Origin: Verrucomicrobiota bacterium
Lineage (GTDB): Bacteria > Verrucomicrobiota > Verrucomicrobiia > Opitutales > Opitutaceae
Direction: 5' to 3'
Length of the DNA: 64,000 bases
Assembly (NCBI GenBank): GCA_023457715.1
Contig: JAEWKR010000023.1
Location: 31,412-95,411 of the forward strand
Shown: in pieces, positions 50,245 through 59,037 of the stretch
How the letters are laid out: each line of letters starts with the position of its first letter
Position numbering within the stretch: position 1 is the stretch's first letter
Notes under the pieces: model-generated
Told to the model about the DNA's origin: nothing
The model's input: the letters and a program-made list of their open reading frames with translations, nothing else
Databases searched by the model: none
Position numbers and translations under genes: made by a program

Positions 50245-50345
50245 GAAAGTGAGAGTGAGAGTGAAAGTGAGAGTGAGACGGTGATCACCGTGCCACTTTC
50301 ACTTTCACTTTCACTTTCACTATCCCTTTCACTTCCTTTTCCCGT
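50239..50345. repeat. AGTGAG hexamer arrays linking two convergent stop codons
   Basis: From the stop of the plus-strand gene (AAGTGA, 50239-50244) AGTGAG/AGTGAA units run to about 50278. A centre ACGGTGATCACCGT (palindromic) follows, then the inverse CACTTT units run to the stop of the minus-strand gene, which also reads AAGTGA. The whole can fold as a long hairpin. Confidence 0.95.
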
Positions 50346-50625
50346 CCTCGTAGGAGACGTGCTCCTGCGCGGGACAGGTGAAGCTGCCGATGAACGCGGG
50401 ATCCCGGCTCTTTTCCTCGAGGATGCCGACCTTCATGCCGGTGCACCGCTTGCGCACGGCCCAGTCGAAGCAGCACTCGCCCAAGGGATAGGCTGTCAGC
50501 ACCCCCGTGAGCCGGTGCTTCGCGATGCACCGTTCGGCCGACGCGACGTCCGGCCAGACACCGCCCGCATAATGCGAGCCGTGAGCATGAAACACCCAAA
50601 CCAGATTTTCGACTGACTCGGCCAT
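50329..50625 (-). CDS. Small conserved hypothetical protein (DUF7710-like)
   Basis: A 98-aa soluble protein: ENLVWVFHAHGSHYAGGVWP, DVASAERCIAKHRLTGVLTA, YPLGECCFDWAVR. The VWVFHG...GVF...AE.WI..H.LSGVLTAYP pattern is, from memory, that of small proteins labelled DUF7710; the function is unknown. It converges with the secreted helical protein gene and both stops are the first units of the shared repeat array. Confidence 0.7.
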   Translation of the reverse strand: MAESVENLVWVFHAHGSHYAGGVWPDVASAERCIAKHRLTGVLTAYPLGECCFDWAVRKRCTGMKVGILEEKSRDPAFIGSFTCPAQEHVSYEDGKRK

Positions 50626-50756
50626 GGCGGAAAATTCAGCGGATCCCGACCCGGGGGTGAGGACAACGGAGCGGGGAGTCCCCTTCCCCAGACGCGATGA
50701 TTTCGCCGCAGGAAATGCGACGAACGGAGCGTTTGCAACTGGTTACAACCGGCGGG

Positions 50757-53141
50757 TCAGAAGTTCATGGTCCCGGTGCGCACCGTGACTGGCGCTCCCG
50801 CCGCCGGCCGGTCTTCGCGCGCGCGAACCAGCACGTAGCTCGAATCCCATTCCGGCTTGTTGAGCACCCGCACGCGCACCTCGAACTGGACGGGCAGTTC
50901 GTCGGGCAGAACCACGTCCCATTTCGGGCCCCGCAGGTTGACCGCGGGCGCCACGGCCTCGAATGACCACGTCGTGAGCGGCACGATTCTCCCCTCCAGC
51001 ACCAGCTCCGCGGTGACGGTGTGATCCGACAATGCCACGGACGCGTCGTGCAGGAGCCAGAGTTCGCCGCCGAATGCCTCTCCGGGTGACCACGAAAATT
51101 TCCCGATCCGCGCGCTCACCAGAGTCGGCCGGCAGGCCTGGCGGACCCACGCAAGCGCGGGCTTGGGCTCATCCGGCCATTGGACCAGGCTGTTGTTGGC
51201 GGCGGTGGACCATGGTTCGTTGAAACACCAGTTCATCGCGAGGCTGGCGACCGGCTTCTGTCGTCGTGCTTCCTCGTACAGTCCCTGCAACCCCACCCCT
51301 TGCAGCAGCTGGGCGTGCCGCACCAGGTCCTCGAGCGTCGCAACAGGCCCGAAGTAGTATTCGATGGTGTCGAGGTACAGCCATGCCGTCGGGAGCCAGG
51401 CATTGAACGCGTGATGCGTTTCCCAGGCAGTGCCCGGCCGGGGCGGCCAGATTTCCGCGTCGGGGATGATCTCCCGCAGCCGCGCCGCCGAGGCCGGTCC
51501 CGGTCCGCCAAACTCGCTGTACGCGGTGTGTTGCGACTGCTGGAAGTAATCCCAGCATTCGCGGCCCGACACCGGATCGCGGAATACATAATGGCCGTGC
51601 CCCATGCCTTCGAGCGGGGCCGTCGCGAAGAAGGGCCGGGAGGGATCCAGGTCGTAGCAGTTGCGATTGAGCAGCCGCAGCGCGAGCGACTGCTCGGTCA
51701 TCCCCGACCAGAAATTGAAGAGCTCGTTGCCGCCACACCAGAGCACCACCGCGGGATGGCCCTGCAGGCGGCGGATGAGGTGCCGGGATTCCTGGTCCAG
51801 GATTTCCAGATACGCAGGATCGTCCGGGTACTGGTTGCACGCGAGCGGAAACTCCTGCCAGACCATCAAGCCCATTTCGTCGCAGAGATCGTAGAACTCG
51901 TCCTGCGGTGCGACCGCGCCACCCCACATCCGGACGAGCGCCAGGTTGGCCGACTTCACGAGCGCCAGTTGCCGGGCGTAGCGCTCCCGCGTCACCCGCC
52001 CGGGAAACACGTCAGGACACACCCAGTTCGTGCCTTTGACGAACAGGCGGCGGCCATTCACCTCCAGCGTGACCGGAGGCAGGCTGCGCGATTTGGGAAA
52101 TTCCACCGGCTGCTTCCACTGGTCGGGCGCCATGACGACCCGCACGCGCCGGAAACCGGTGCGGAACTGCGCGCGGTCGAGCACGCGCCCATCGGCCCCG
52201 ACCAGCTCCACCGTATGCGCGTAAAGCGCCGGTTCGCCCTGATCGTGCGGCCACCACAGAACGGGGCGCTCGAGCGCGAAGGGCAGCGCGATCCCGGCCA
52301 TACCCGCGCCCAGCGGCGCGGATGCCGCCACCGCCTCCGTGCCGTCGGGCGCACGACAGGACCAGCGCACGTTCAACCCATCCCCGGCGCAGGGCGCGGA
52401 AAGCGCCACCGCCAGCCGGCCCTGCACCGTCGAAAGCGAATCGTCCAGCGTGTATTCCAACGCCGGCCGAACGGCGAAATGCACCGCCGGCCTCACTTCC
52501 AGATAGGCCGGACGCCAGAGACCGAGAGGGATCAGGCGGGGATGGAAATCCCAGCCGTAGGAGACCGCGGGTTTGACGCTGTGATTCGCCTGGGACCGGT
52601 CCTGCGGTTCGGGTCGCGACTTCGGCGCCGGAGAAAGACGCACCGTAACCTGCGCCTCCGCCCGCAACGGTGCGGCGAGCTTCACTTCGATGCGTCCCTG
52701 GAGCCCGGTCTGCTGCGCCACCCGGGCCGCACCGACGAAAACCTCGGCCTCGTAGTCGATACCTTCCAGGACGAGAAAGAGCTCTTCGCCCGGCGCGAGC
52801 GGAGGTGCCTCCGCCAATGACGCCCGATACGTCCAGAAAGAATCCTCCAGGCCGGCCCAGGCTTTGACGTTGTCGCCCACGTGGAAATCCGGAAGCTGAT
52901 GCGCCTTCGCCCAGTCGAGCTGCACCGCTCCGGGGACTTGCGCGGCAATCCATGAAGCGGGCGGTTGGTCGGCGGCAGCGTGTCGCGCCACCTCCCAGCG
53001 GAGAGGAGTGCGCGGACGGAGGGTGGAGATCGTTGAGCTCAAGGCGAAACGTGCAACGAAACCCCGCTTCGCCCCTCGCGCCAGCCGAATGTGAGCCACG
53101 CGCGGAACGGCATCGCCCTCGCACTCGCCCGCGGTCGCCAC
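50757..53141 (-). CDS. GH2 beta-mannosidase-like glycoside hydrolase
   Basis: Up to 794 aa. An N-terminal jelly-roll (ASWIAAQVPGAVQLDWAKAH, DSFWTYRASL), a middle beta domain (NHSVKPAVSYGWDFHPRLIP), and a TIM barrel with LEVNGRRLFVKGTNWVCPDV, LVRMWGGAVAPQDEFYDLCD, acid/base Glu in VLWCGGNELFNFW and probable nucleophile Glu in HTAYSEFGGPGP. This order matches GH2 beta-mannosidases. No signal peptide is evident in the read N-terminus, so the enzyme is probably cytoplasmic or the start is misplaced. The true start is unsure: GTG at 53141, or TTG at 53042 just before SSTISTLRPRTPLRWEV. A long hairpin lies immediately upstream. Confidence 0.85.
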   Translation of the reverse strand: MATAGECEGDAVPRVAHIRLARGAKRGFVARFALSSTISTLRPRTPLRWEVARHAAADQPPASWIAAQVPGAVQLDWAKAHQLPDFHVGDNVKAWAGLEDSFWTYRASLAEAPPLAPGEELFLVLEGIDYEAEVFVGAARVAQQTGLQGRIEVKLAAPLRAEAQVTVRLSPAPKSRPEPQDRSQANHSVKPAVSYGWDFHPRLIPLGLWRPAYLEVRPAVHFAVRPALEYTLDDSLSTVQGRLAVALSAPCAGDGLNVRWSCRAPDGTEAVAASAPLGAGMAGIALPFALERPVLWWPHDQGEPALYAHTVELVGADGRVLDRAQFRTGFRRVRVVMAPDQWKQPVEFPKSRSLPPVTLEVNGRRLFVKGTNWVCPDVFPGRVTRERYARQLALVKSANLALVRMWGGAVAPQDEFYDLCDEMGLMVWQEFPLACNQYPDDPAYLEILDQESRHLIRRLQGHPAVVLWCGGNELFNFWSGMTEQSLALRLLNRNCYDLDPSRPFFATAPLEGMGHGHYVFRDPVSGRECWDYFQQSQHTAYSEFGGPGPASAARLREIIPDAEIWPPRPGTAWETHHAFNAWLPTAWLYLDTIEYYFGPVATLEDLVRHAQLLQGVGLQGLYEEARRQKPVASLAMNWCFNEPWSTAANNSLVQWPDEPKPALAWVRQACRPTLVSARIGKFSWSPGEAFGGELWLLHDASVALSDHTVTAELVLEGRIVPLTTWSFEAVAPAVNLRGPKWDVVLPDELPVQFEVRVRVLNKPEWDSSYVLVRAREDRPAAGAPVTVRTGTMNF

Positions 53142-53146
53142 TCGGA

Positions 53147-53203
53147 GTACCGGCTGAAGCCGGCGCTACGTCGAGCGACCGTGGCGCCGGCTTCAGCCGG
53201 TAC
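53147..53203. repeat. Perfect 20-bp inverted repeat hairpin
   Basis: Arms GTACCGGCTGAAGCCGGCGC (53147-53166) and its exact inverse complement (53184-53203) enclose 17 nt. The arm is the GCCGGCTTCAGCCGG motif also present singly at 21941 and, degraded, near 26116. It lies between the hydrolase stop and the GH2 start on the minus strand. Confidence 0.92.
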
Positions 53204-53209
53204 CCACCT

Positions 53210-54103
53210 TCACCCGCTCTCCCGCACCGCCGCTACGAACGCATCCCGCGCATCCATGTGCGGGTTGTGGCCTGCGCCTTCGATCCTGACCAGGTCGGCG
53301 CGCGGGAAGTGCCGCTGGATCGCCACCTCGTCGCCCGTTTCGATGTAATTCGACTGCGCCCCGGCGATGAAGCGCGCCGGCCCCGCGTAGGTGTCGCCCG
53401 CACCGAGGGGATTCGCCTCCAGGGCCGTCAACGCGGCGGTCAGCACCGGCACGTTCACCTGCCATCGCCACGCGCCATCCTCGGCCTGCTCCAGATTCGT
53501 CGTGAGGAATTTCCGCATCCCCCAACTGGTGACGCGCGCCTCCAGCCTCAATTCCGCCTCCGCCCGCGACCGGAGGTCGCCGAGGTGCAGTTCGTTCATC
53601 GCCGCGAAGCTCGCGCGATTGGGTGCGGAGTAATTTTGCTTCGGCGCGATATCCACCACGACGAGCCGCGCGACGCGCTCCGGGTGCCGGCACGCGAACA
53701 GCATCGCCACCTTTCCACCCATGCTGTGCCCAAGGAGCGTCACCGGGGAACGTGATACAGGCTGCAGGATGCGAGATGCAGGTTCACCTTCCTGCATCCT
53801 GTGCCCTGCATCGTCTCTCTCCGGGCCTGCCCCCACCTTCCCGTCCAGGAACGCCACCACGTCCTCCACCATCGCCGGATAGTCCATCTCGGCGGTGTGG
53901 GGCGACTTGCCATGGTTCCTCAGGTCCAGCGCCCACACGTGGTAGTCCTTCGCCAGTTCCGCCCCGGCGGTCAGCCAGTTCCGCGAGGAACCCAGCAGGC
54001 CGTGCAGGAGGATCAGCGGCGGCTTGCCCGCCCCGCCGAGATCACGATGAAAAAGGTCGACCGCCACGCCTCGTACGAAAGGCAGCGCCGGCGCGGCCAC
54101 CAC
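53210..54103 (-). CDS. Alpha/beta hydrolase (YbfF-like) carrying a repeat insertion
   Basis: A 297-aa hydrolase with ILLHGLLGSSRNWLTAGAEL, VWALDLRNHGKSPHT, nucleophile motif VTLLGHSMGGKVAML and catalytic His in GAGHNPHMDARDAF. It resembles YbfF-type esterases (usual length about 255-265 aa). About 27 extra residues rich in Arg, Glu and Gln (GHRMQEGEPASRILQPVSRS) lie just before the nucleophile strand. They are encoded by a CCTGCATCC-type intergenic repeat copy inserted in frame. Whether the enzyme remains active is unknown. The gene is divergent from mutS. Confidence 0.88.
   Translation of the reverse strand: MVAAPALPFVRGVAVDLFHRDLGGAGKPPLILLHGLLGSSRNWLTAGAELAKDYHVWALDLRNHGKSPHTAEMDYPAMVEDVVAFLDGKVGAGPERDDAGHRMQEGEPASRILQPVSRSPVTLLGHSMGGKVAMLFACRHPERVARLVVVDIAPKQNYSAPNRASFAAMNELHLGDLRSRAEAELRLEARVTSWGMRKFLTTNLEQAEDGAWRWQVNVPVLTAALTALEANPLGAGDTYAGPARFIAGAQSNYIETGDEVAIQRHFPRADLVRIEGAGHNPHMDARDAFVAAVRESG
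53751..53815. repeat. GCATCCTGCA-type inverted repeat inserted inside the hydrolase gene
   Basis: Units ACAGGCTGCAGGATGCGAGA and the inverse CCTGCATCCTGTGCCCTGCA form an imperfect palindrome. The same family, including AACCTGCATC and CCTGTATC, forms the intergenic arrays at 14775-14967 and 12060-12150. The insert keeps the reading frame open on the minus strand. Confidence 0.85.
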
Positions 54104-54145
54104 ACTTTTTTCGTGTGTTTCGCGGGTTTCGTGGTTTCACCTCCT
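54102..54145. repeat. TTTCGTGG-type array upstream of mutS
   Basis: Degenerate units TTTTTCGTGTGTTTCGCGG and GGTTTCGTGGTTTC lie between the hydrolase start and the mutS ATG. They occupy the place of the mutS leader and ribosome binding site. Confidence 0.7.
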
Positions 54146-54150
54146 CACCC

Positions 54151-56709
54151 ATGTCGGAAGCGAAGATGACGCCCATGATGCAGCAGTACCACGAGGTGAA
54201 GCGTGGGCTCCCGCGCGACACGCTGCTGCTGTTTCGCCTGGGCGACTTCTTCGAGATGTTCTTCGACGACGCGGTCACGGCGTCGCGGTTGCTGGGCGTC
54301 ACCCTCACCAAGCGGCAGGATTATCCGATGGCGGGCATACCGGCCCACGCCTGCGACGCCTACGTCACCAAACTGCTCGCCGCCGGCAAGAAGGTGGCGA
54401 TCTGCGATCAGGCGGAGCCGGCCAAGGCGGGCAAACTGGTCCGGCGGCAGCTCACGCGGATACTTTCCCCCGGCACGACGCTGGCGGCCAACCAGCTCGA
54501 CGCGGCGAAGAACCATTACCTCGCCGCCCTCGCCGTCGACAAACAAGGCTTGCACGCGGCGTGGCTGGACCTCTCCACCGGCGAATTCCGCATCGCGAGT
54601 GACGCCCGCGTCGCCAACCTGCTGCCGGTCCTCACCGCTCTCAACCCCGCGGAACTGCTTCTGATCGAGGGCGAGCGCGAACGCTGGACCGCCGCCCCGC
54701 ACGACGCGACGGAGCTGCATGCGTTGCAGGGCTTCGCGACGGATCGACTCGTGTCCGAGCTGCCCGGTTATCATTTCGACCCGACCTCGGGCGCCACGAC
54801 TGTGATGGACACGCTGGGGGTGCTGAATCTCCAGGGGTTCGGCCTCACGCACTCGCACCCCGCCCTCGGCGCCGCCGGGGCCCTCGTCTACTACGCCACC
54901 GAAAACCTCTGCGCCAAGCCCGAGAATCTCCGCAGCCTGCAGGAATACCGCAGCGCGCAAACCCTGCTGCTCGATCCGGCCACGCTGCGGAATCTGGAGA
55001 TTTTCACCTCCAGCCGCGGCACCCGCGAGGGCTCGCTCCTGCAGGCCATCAATCGCACCGGCACCGCCGCGGGCGCGCGCCTCCTGGAGCGCTGGCTGGC
55101 GGCCCCCACGCTCGATCTCGCGGCCATGCACCGGCGCCAGACGGTGGTGGGCGAACTGCAGGCTGACGCGATGCGGCTCGCCGACCTCCACCAACTGTTG
55201 GGTCAGGTCCGCGACATTCCGCGGATCCTCGGCCGGCTGCAGAACCGCTTGCGCAACCCCCGCGAACTCGGTGGCGTGCGCGACACGCTGACCCAGATCC
55301 CCGGCGTCCGCCAGATCGTGGCCAGCTACGGAGGGGACGCCTGCGTGGCCAGGCTGGGCGCACAACTCCACGAACTGCCCGCGCTGCGCGACCTGCTCGC
55401 GGCGGCGCTGGCGGACGAACTCCCGAACGACCTCGCCGACGGAAATTACATCCGCACCGGCTACGATGCGGAACTCGATCGGCTGCGCGCCCTCACCTCC
55501 GACAACAAGACCTGGCTGTCCGATCTGGAGCGCGGCGAGCAGGAGCGCACCGGCATCCGCAGCCTGAAGGTCAGGTTCACGAACAACTTTGGCTATTACA
55601 TCGAGGTCACCAAAGCCAACCTCCACCTCGTGCCGGCGGACTACATCCGCCGCCAGACGACGGTGGGCGGCGAACGGTACGTGACCGAGTCGCTCAAGCA
55701 GAAGGAAAAGGAGATCTTCCACGCCGAGGAGAACGCGCTTGCCCGCGAGTTGCACCTGTTCAACACCCTGGTAGCCGCGGTGCTCGACGAGTCGATCGCG
55801 CTCGCGCAGACCGCCGACGCGCTGGCCGAACTCGACGTGCTCACCGGCTGGGCCCTGCTGGCTCGCGAATGGGACTACGCCAAGCCCGTCCTCGAGGAAG
55901 GCGAGCTGCTCGAGATCGTCGATGGCCGTCACCCCGTCGTGGAACAGATGCTGCGGTCCAGCGACGTCACCCTCGCGCGCGGAGCGACCGCCGCCTTCGT
56001 GCCCAACGATACGCGACTTGCCAGTGACGAGGCGCAGATCGCGCTGATCACCGGACCCAACATGGCGGGCAAGTCCACGTACATCCGGCAGGTCGCGCTG
56101 ATCGCGCTCATGGCGCAGATCGGGTGCTGGGTGCCGGCGAAATCCTGCCGGATCGGACTGGTTGACCGCATCTTTTCCCGGGTGGGCGCCAGCGACGATC
56201 TCGCGCGCGGGAATTCGACGTTCATGGTCGAGATGAACGAGACGGCGAACATTCTGAACAACGCCACCGATCGTTCACTCATCATCCTCGACGAGATCGG
56301 CCGCGGGACCTCCACGTACGACGGGCTTTCGATCGCCTGGGCGGTGGTGGAACATCTGCACCGCGGACCCGAACGCGGCCCGCGCACCTTATTCGCGACG
56401 CACTACCAGGAACTCACCCAGCTCGAAAAACACCTGGTGCGGCTCCGCAACTTCTCGGTCGCGGTGAAGGAATGGAACGACGACATCGTCTTCGTCCGCC
56501 GCGTCATTCCGGGCGCCGCCGATCGCAGCTACGGCATCCAGGTGGCCCGGCTCGCCGGTCTGCCGCTCAGTGTGATCGACCGCGCCAAGACCATCCTGGC
56601 GAAGCTCGAGAGCGACGACACCACCGTCACCGTCCCCGCCCCCCAGGCCCGGCCGAAAAAGAAAATCACCGTTCAGCCCGAGGACGATTCGCAGCTGAGT
56701 CTGTTGTAA
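54151..56709 (+). CDS. mutS: MutS, DNA mismatch recognition ATPase
   Basis: An 852-aa protein. Mismatch-binding motif GDFFEMFFDD (the F-x-E intercalating wedge), connector and lever domains, clamp (NFGYYIEVTKANLHLVPADY), then the ABC ATPase with ITGPNMAGKSTYIRQVALIA (Walker A at 635-642), SFxxVGASDDLARGNSTFMV-type signature, LIILDEIGRGTSTYDGLSIA and FATHYQELTQLE. It starts methyl-independent mismatch repair with MutL. Start ATG 54151 fits the standard N-terminus; the longer in-frame ORF extends antisense through the hydrolase gene. The C-terminal tail ends QLSLL, a likely clamp-binding motif. Confidence 0.97.
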   Translation: MSEAKMTPMMQQYHEVKRGLPRDTLLLFRLGDFFEMFFDDAVTASRLLGVTLTKRQDYPMAGIPAHACDAYVTKLLAAGKKVAICDQAEPAKAGKLVRRQLTRILSPGTTLAANQLDAAKNHYLAALAVDKQGLHAAWLDLSTGEFRIASDARVANLLPVLTALNPAELLLIEGERERWTAAPHDATELHALQGFATDRLVSELPGYHFDPTSGATTVMDTLGVLNLQGFGLTHSHPALGAAGALVYYATENLCAKPENLRSLQEYRSAQTLLLDPATLRNLEIFTSSRGTREGSLLQAINRTGTAAGARLLERWLAAPTLDLAAMHRRQTVVGELQADAMRLADLHQLLGQVRDIPRILGRLQNRLRNPRELGGVRDTLTQIPGVRQIVASYGGDACVARLGAQLHELPALRDLLAAALADELPNDLADGNYIRTGYDAELDRLRALTSDNKTWLSDLERGEQERTGIRSLKVRFTNNFGYYIEVTKANLHLVPADYIRRQTTVGGERYVTESLKQKEKEIFHAEENALARELHLFNTLVAAVLDESIALAQTADALAELDVLTGWALLAREWDYAKPVLEEGELLEIVDGRHPVVEQMLRSSDVTLARGATAAFVPNDTRLASDEAQIALITGPNMAGKSTYIRQVALIALMAQIGCWVPAKSCRIGLVDRIFSRVGASDDLARGNSTFMVEMNETANILNNATDRSLIILDEIGRGTSTYDGLSIAWAVVEHLHRGPERGPRTLFATHYQELTQLEKHLVRLRNFSVAVKEWNDDIVFVRRVIPGAADRSYGIQVARLAGLPLSVIDRAKTILAKLESDDTTVTVPAPQARPKKKITVQPEDDSQLSLL

Positions 56710-56726
56710 GGAGCGGTAGGCTCTAA

Positions 56727-56908
56727 CCGGAACCATGCAGACGGATTAACCACGAATGGGCACGAATGAACACGAATAGGAGAGGGAACTCGAATGCAGC
56801 CCGTCCGTAGTCCCGCTCACTGTTTGGTACCTGCGAGGAAGTGATGATTTTCCCAGGTCTTCATTCGTGTCGATTCGTGTCCATTCGTGGTTAACTGAAT
56901 CGTTCCGG
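56727..56908. mobile_element. 182-bp MITE-like element, copy 2 (type A)
   Basis: Same outer ends CCGGAAC/GTTCCGG, same inner CACGAAT arrays and the same length as copy 1 at 19335-19516, with about nine scattered substitutions. GCGGTAGGCTCTAA array sequence precedes it, as such sequence follows copy 1. Just after it, a short extra GGAACCATGCAGACC end-like piece (56917-56931) suggests a truncated further copy. Confidence 0.88.
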
Positions 56909-56974
56909 CTAAAGTGGAACCATGCAGACCGCTTGCAGCTTCCCCTTTCTGCGGCCATCCCGATGCCGGCGCCC

Positions 56975-57045
56975 CGGTTCCCTCCCTCCCTCACTCCCTC
57001 ACTCCCCCATTCCCTCACTCCCTCATTCCCTCCCTTTCCGTTTCA
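56975..57045. repeat. TCACTCCC octamer array
   Basis: Seven or so units of TCACTCCC/TCATTCCC run toward the next gene. Together with the type A element and the mutS-end GCGGTAGG fragment this fills the 406-nt gap between mutS and the TPR operon; no gene is seen. Confidence 0.88.
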
Positions 57046-57115
57046 GTCCGGGACCTCCGTGCCGATGAGAGACGCGGGCTAAATCAGGACTCCATCCCAA
57101 TGGAACCTTCACCGA

Positions 57116-57697
57116 ATGAACCACCGCGAACCACCGCAACTGCCGGTCGGCGCGCGAAAGCTGCTTCGCTGTCTTTCGCTGCTGCTCGTACCGGCGTTGG
57201 CCTTGGACCAGGGGCACGCGGGACCTCGTGTCACGACCCAGACGGGTTCTGGCGCGACGTCGATACCGTATCTTCCGGTACTCGGCGCCATCTCGCTGCG
57301 CTTCGAGGAGGTGCCCCCGCCGCCTGACCTGGTCACCAAGCCAGCTGCGGCCGCTCCTCCTGTACCCTCCCTCACGCCGACCGAGACCTCCGTCGCCGCC
57401 GCCAACGCGGATGCGGCGCGGTCCACGGTCGTTCCGGCGGAGCCTGAAAACGAACCGCCCGCGGAAGCAAATTCTGCTGCAAGCACCACGACGCCCGCGT
57501 CCGAGACCAAGGTTTCCCCAAGAATCTTGCCGGATACGACGCGACCTGTTGTTCATCCAGAGGATTTTCTTCCGTACTTCCAGATCCCGGGCACCGGCCG
57601 GCCAGCCGACGTGGACGTCATCGTCCCCGGCGTCCTGACCGCCCCGGCACCCGCTCCTCTGCCGCCAAGCTCCGCCACCTATAACCAGACGCGATGA
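57116..57697 (+). CDS. Proline/alanine-rich secreted protein of unknown function
   Basis: A 193-aa protein with a probable signal sequence (LLRCLSLLLVPALALDQGHA) followed by a low-complexity Pro/Ala/Thr/Glu region and a short conserved-looking segment (VVHPEDFLPYFQIPGTGRPA, DVDVIVPGVL). It is the first gene of a three-gene operon; its stop overlaps the start of the TPR gene (ATGA). No family recognised. Probably periplasmic and largely unstructured. Confidence 0.7.
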   Translation: MNHREPPQLPVGARKLLRCLSLLLVPALALDQGHAGPRVTTQTGSGATSIPYLPVLGAISLRFEEVPPPPDLVTKPAAAAPPVPSLTPTETSVAAANADAARSTVVPAEPENEPPAEANSAASTTTPASETKVSPRILPDTTRPVVHPEDFLPYFQIPGTGRPADVDVIVPGVLTAPAPAPLPPSSATYNQTR

Positions 57698-59037
57698 TCC
57701 GCTCCGCGCCCGTACCCGCCATGTTCGCCCGCACTGTCGCCTTCCTGGCGATGCTGCTGGTCGTCCATGCGCGGGGTCAGGCGGCGGACGCGGCGCCCAA
57801 GCCCGGCTTGAGCGGGCTCAGCGCCGCGCGCGAGTCCGCGGCCGACGCCGCTCTCGCCACGCCGGCAACGGTGGTCGAGGCACCGGCGGCCAAACCCGAG
57901 GGCACCCCGGCCCCCGCGTCCAATCCGGAGCACCAGGGGCTTATCAACCTGGGCACGAGCCTCGCGGACCGTGCCCAACCCGACTTCGAAGCCGCCGAGA
58001 TCGCTTTCCGGCAGGTGCTCAATGCGCCCAATCCCGAGCCGCACGACACGAAAAGCGCGCTGCTCGGGCTGGCGCATGTTCACCGCAAACGCGGCGACCT
58101 CACCAAGGCGGCCGCCATTTACGAACGCTATCTCGCCGATTATCCGGGCGACGACCGTTCGCCCGATGCCCTGCTCTCCCTGGGCCGCACGCTGCGCGAC
58201 ATGGGTGCGTACAAGCTGGCCATCGCGCGTTTCTACAGCGTCATCAATTCCACGCTGAAGGTCGGCCGCGCCGACTTCGACCGGTACCAGATTCTCGCCA
58301 AGACCGCCCAGTTCGAGATCGCGGAAACGCATTTCGCCGCCGGCGAATACGAGGAGGCCAACAAGTACTTCACGAAGTTCCGGCTCCTCGACGTCGCTCC
58401 CTCCGATCGCGCCCGCGCCCATTTCAAGGCCGCCGATGCGCTCCGCCGGCAGGGCAATCTCGACGGCGCCGTCACCGCCCTGCGCGCGTTCATCGAGCAA
58501 TGGCCGGATGACGACAATATCCCGGAAGCCCGCTACCTGCTGGCGACCACGCTCCGCAGGCTCAAGCGGCCGCAGGAAGCCTTCGCCACCGCGCTGGATC
58601 TGCTGAAAGCCGAGAAGTCCAAGGTCGCCCAGGCCCCGAAGCGCTGGCTGCACTGGCAGCTGGTCACCGGGAACCAGCTCGCCAACGAGTACTTCGAATC
58701 GGGCGACATCGTCGACGCGCACACCATTTACTCCACCCTGCTGGAGTTGTCGCCCGACCTCTCGTGGCGGCTGCCCATCACGTACCAGCTGGGCCTGTGC
58801 TACGAGCGGCTCGGCATCATGGACCGCGCCCGCAGTTCCTTCCAGAGCGTGGTGGATCTCGCGGGCCCGAAGCCGCTGCCCCAGCACACCGAACTCGCGC
58901 AGATGGCAGCGTGGCGAATGGAACACCTGTCGTGGCGCACCGAGGTCACCCGCGAGGTCTCGTCCTTCTTCGAATCCACGACCGGAAAACAAGTCGCCTC
59001 CCCTGCGGAAAAGCCGCAGAGTACCGCCACCCCATGA
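57694..59037 (+). CDS. Periplasmic tetratricopeptide-repeat protein
   Basis: A 447-aa exported protein: signal peptide FARTVAFLAMLLVVHARGQA, an Ala/Pro linker, then repeated helix pairs from about 85 to 420, e.g. KSALLGLAHVHRKRGDLTKA, YERYLADYPGDDRSPDALLS, LGRTLRDMGAYKLAIARFYS, AHFKAADALRRQGNLDGAVT and YQLGLCYERLGIMDRARSSF. They match TPR consensus spacing and resemble YbgF/BamD-like tails. A scaffold for envelope complexes is likely. It is coupled at both ends (ATGA overlaps) to a Pro-rich secreted protein and a coiled-coil protein. Confidence 0.85.
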   Translation: MIRSAPVPAMFARTVAFLAMLLVVHARGQAADAAPKPGLSGLSAARESAADAALATPATVVEAPAAKPEGTPAPASNPEHQGLINLGTSLADRAQPDFEAAEIAFRQVLNAPNPEPHDTKSALLGLAHVHRKRGDLTKAAAIYERYLADYPGDDRSPDALLSLGRTLRDMGAYKLAIARFYSVINSTLKVGRADFDRYQILAKTAQFEIAETHFAAGEYEEANKYFTKFRLLDVAPSDRARAHFKAADALRRQGNLDGAVTALRAFIEQWPDDDNIPEARYLLATTLRRLKRPQEAFATALDLLKAEKSKVAQAPKRWLHWQLVTGNQLANEYFESGDIVDAHTIYSTLLELSPDLSWRLPITYQLGLCYERLGIMDRARSSFQSVVDLAGPKPLPQHTELAQMAAWRMEHLSWRTEVTREVSSFFESTTGKQVASPAEKPQSTATP

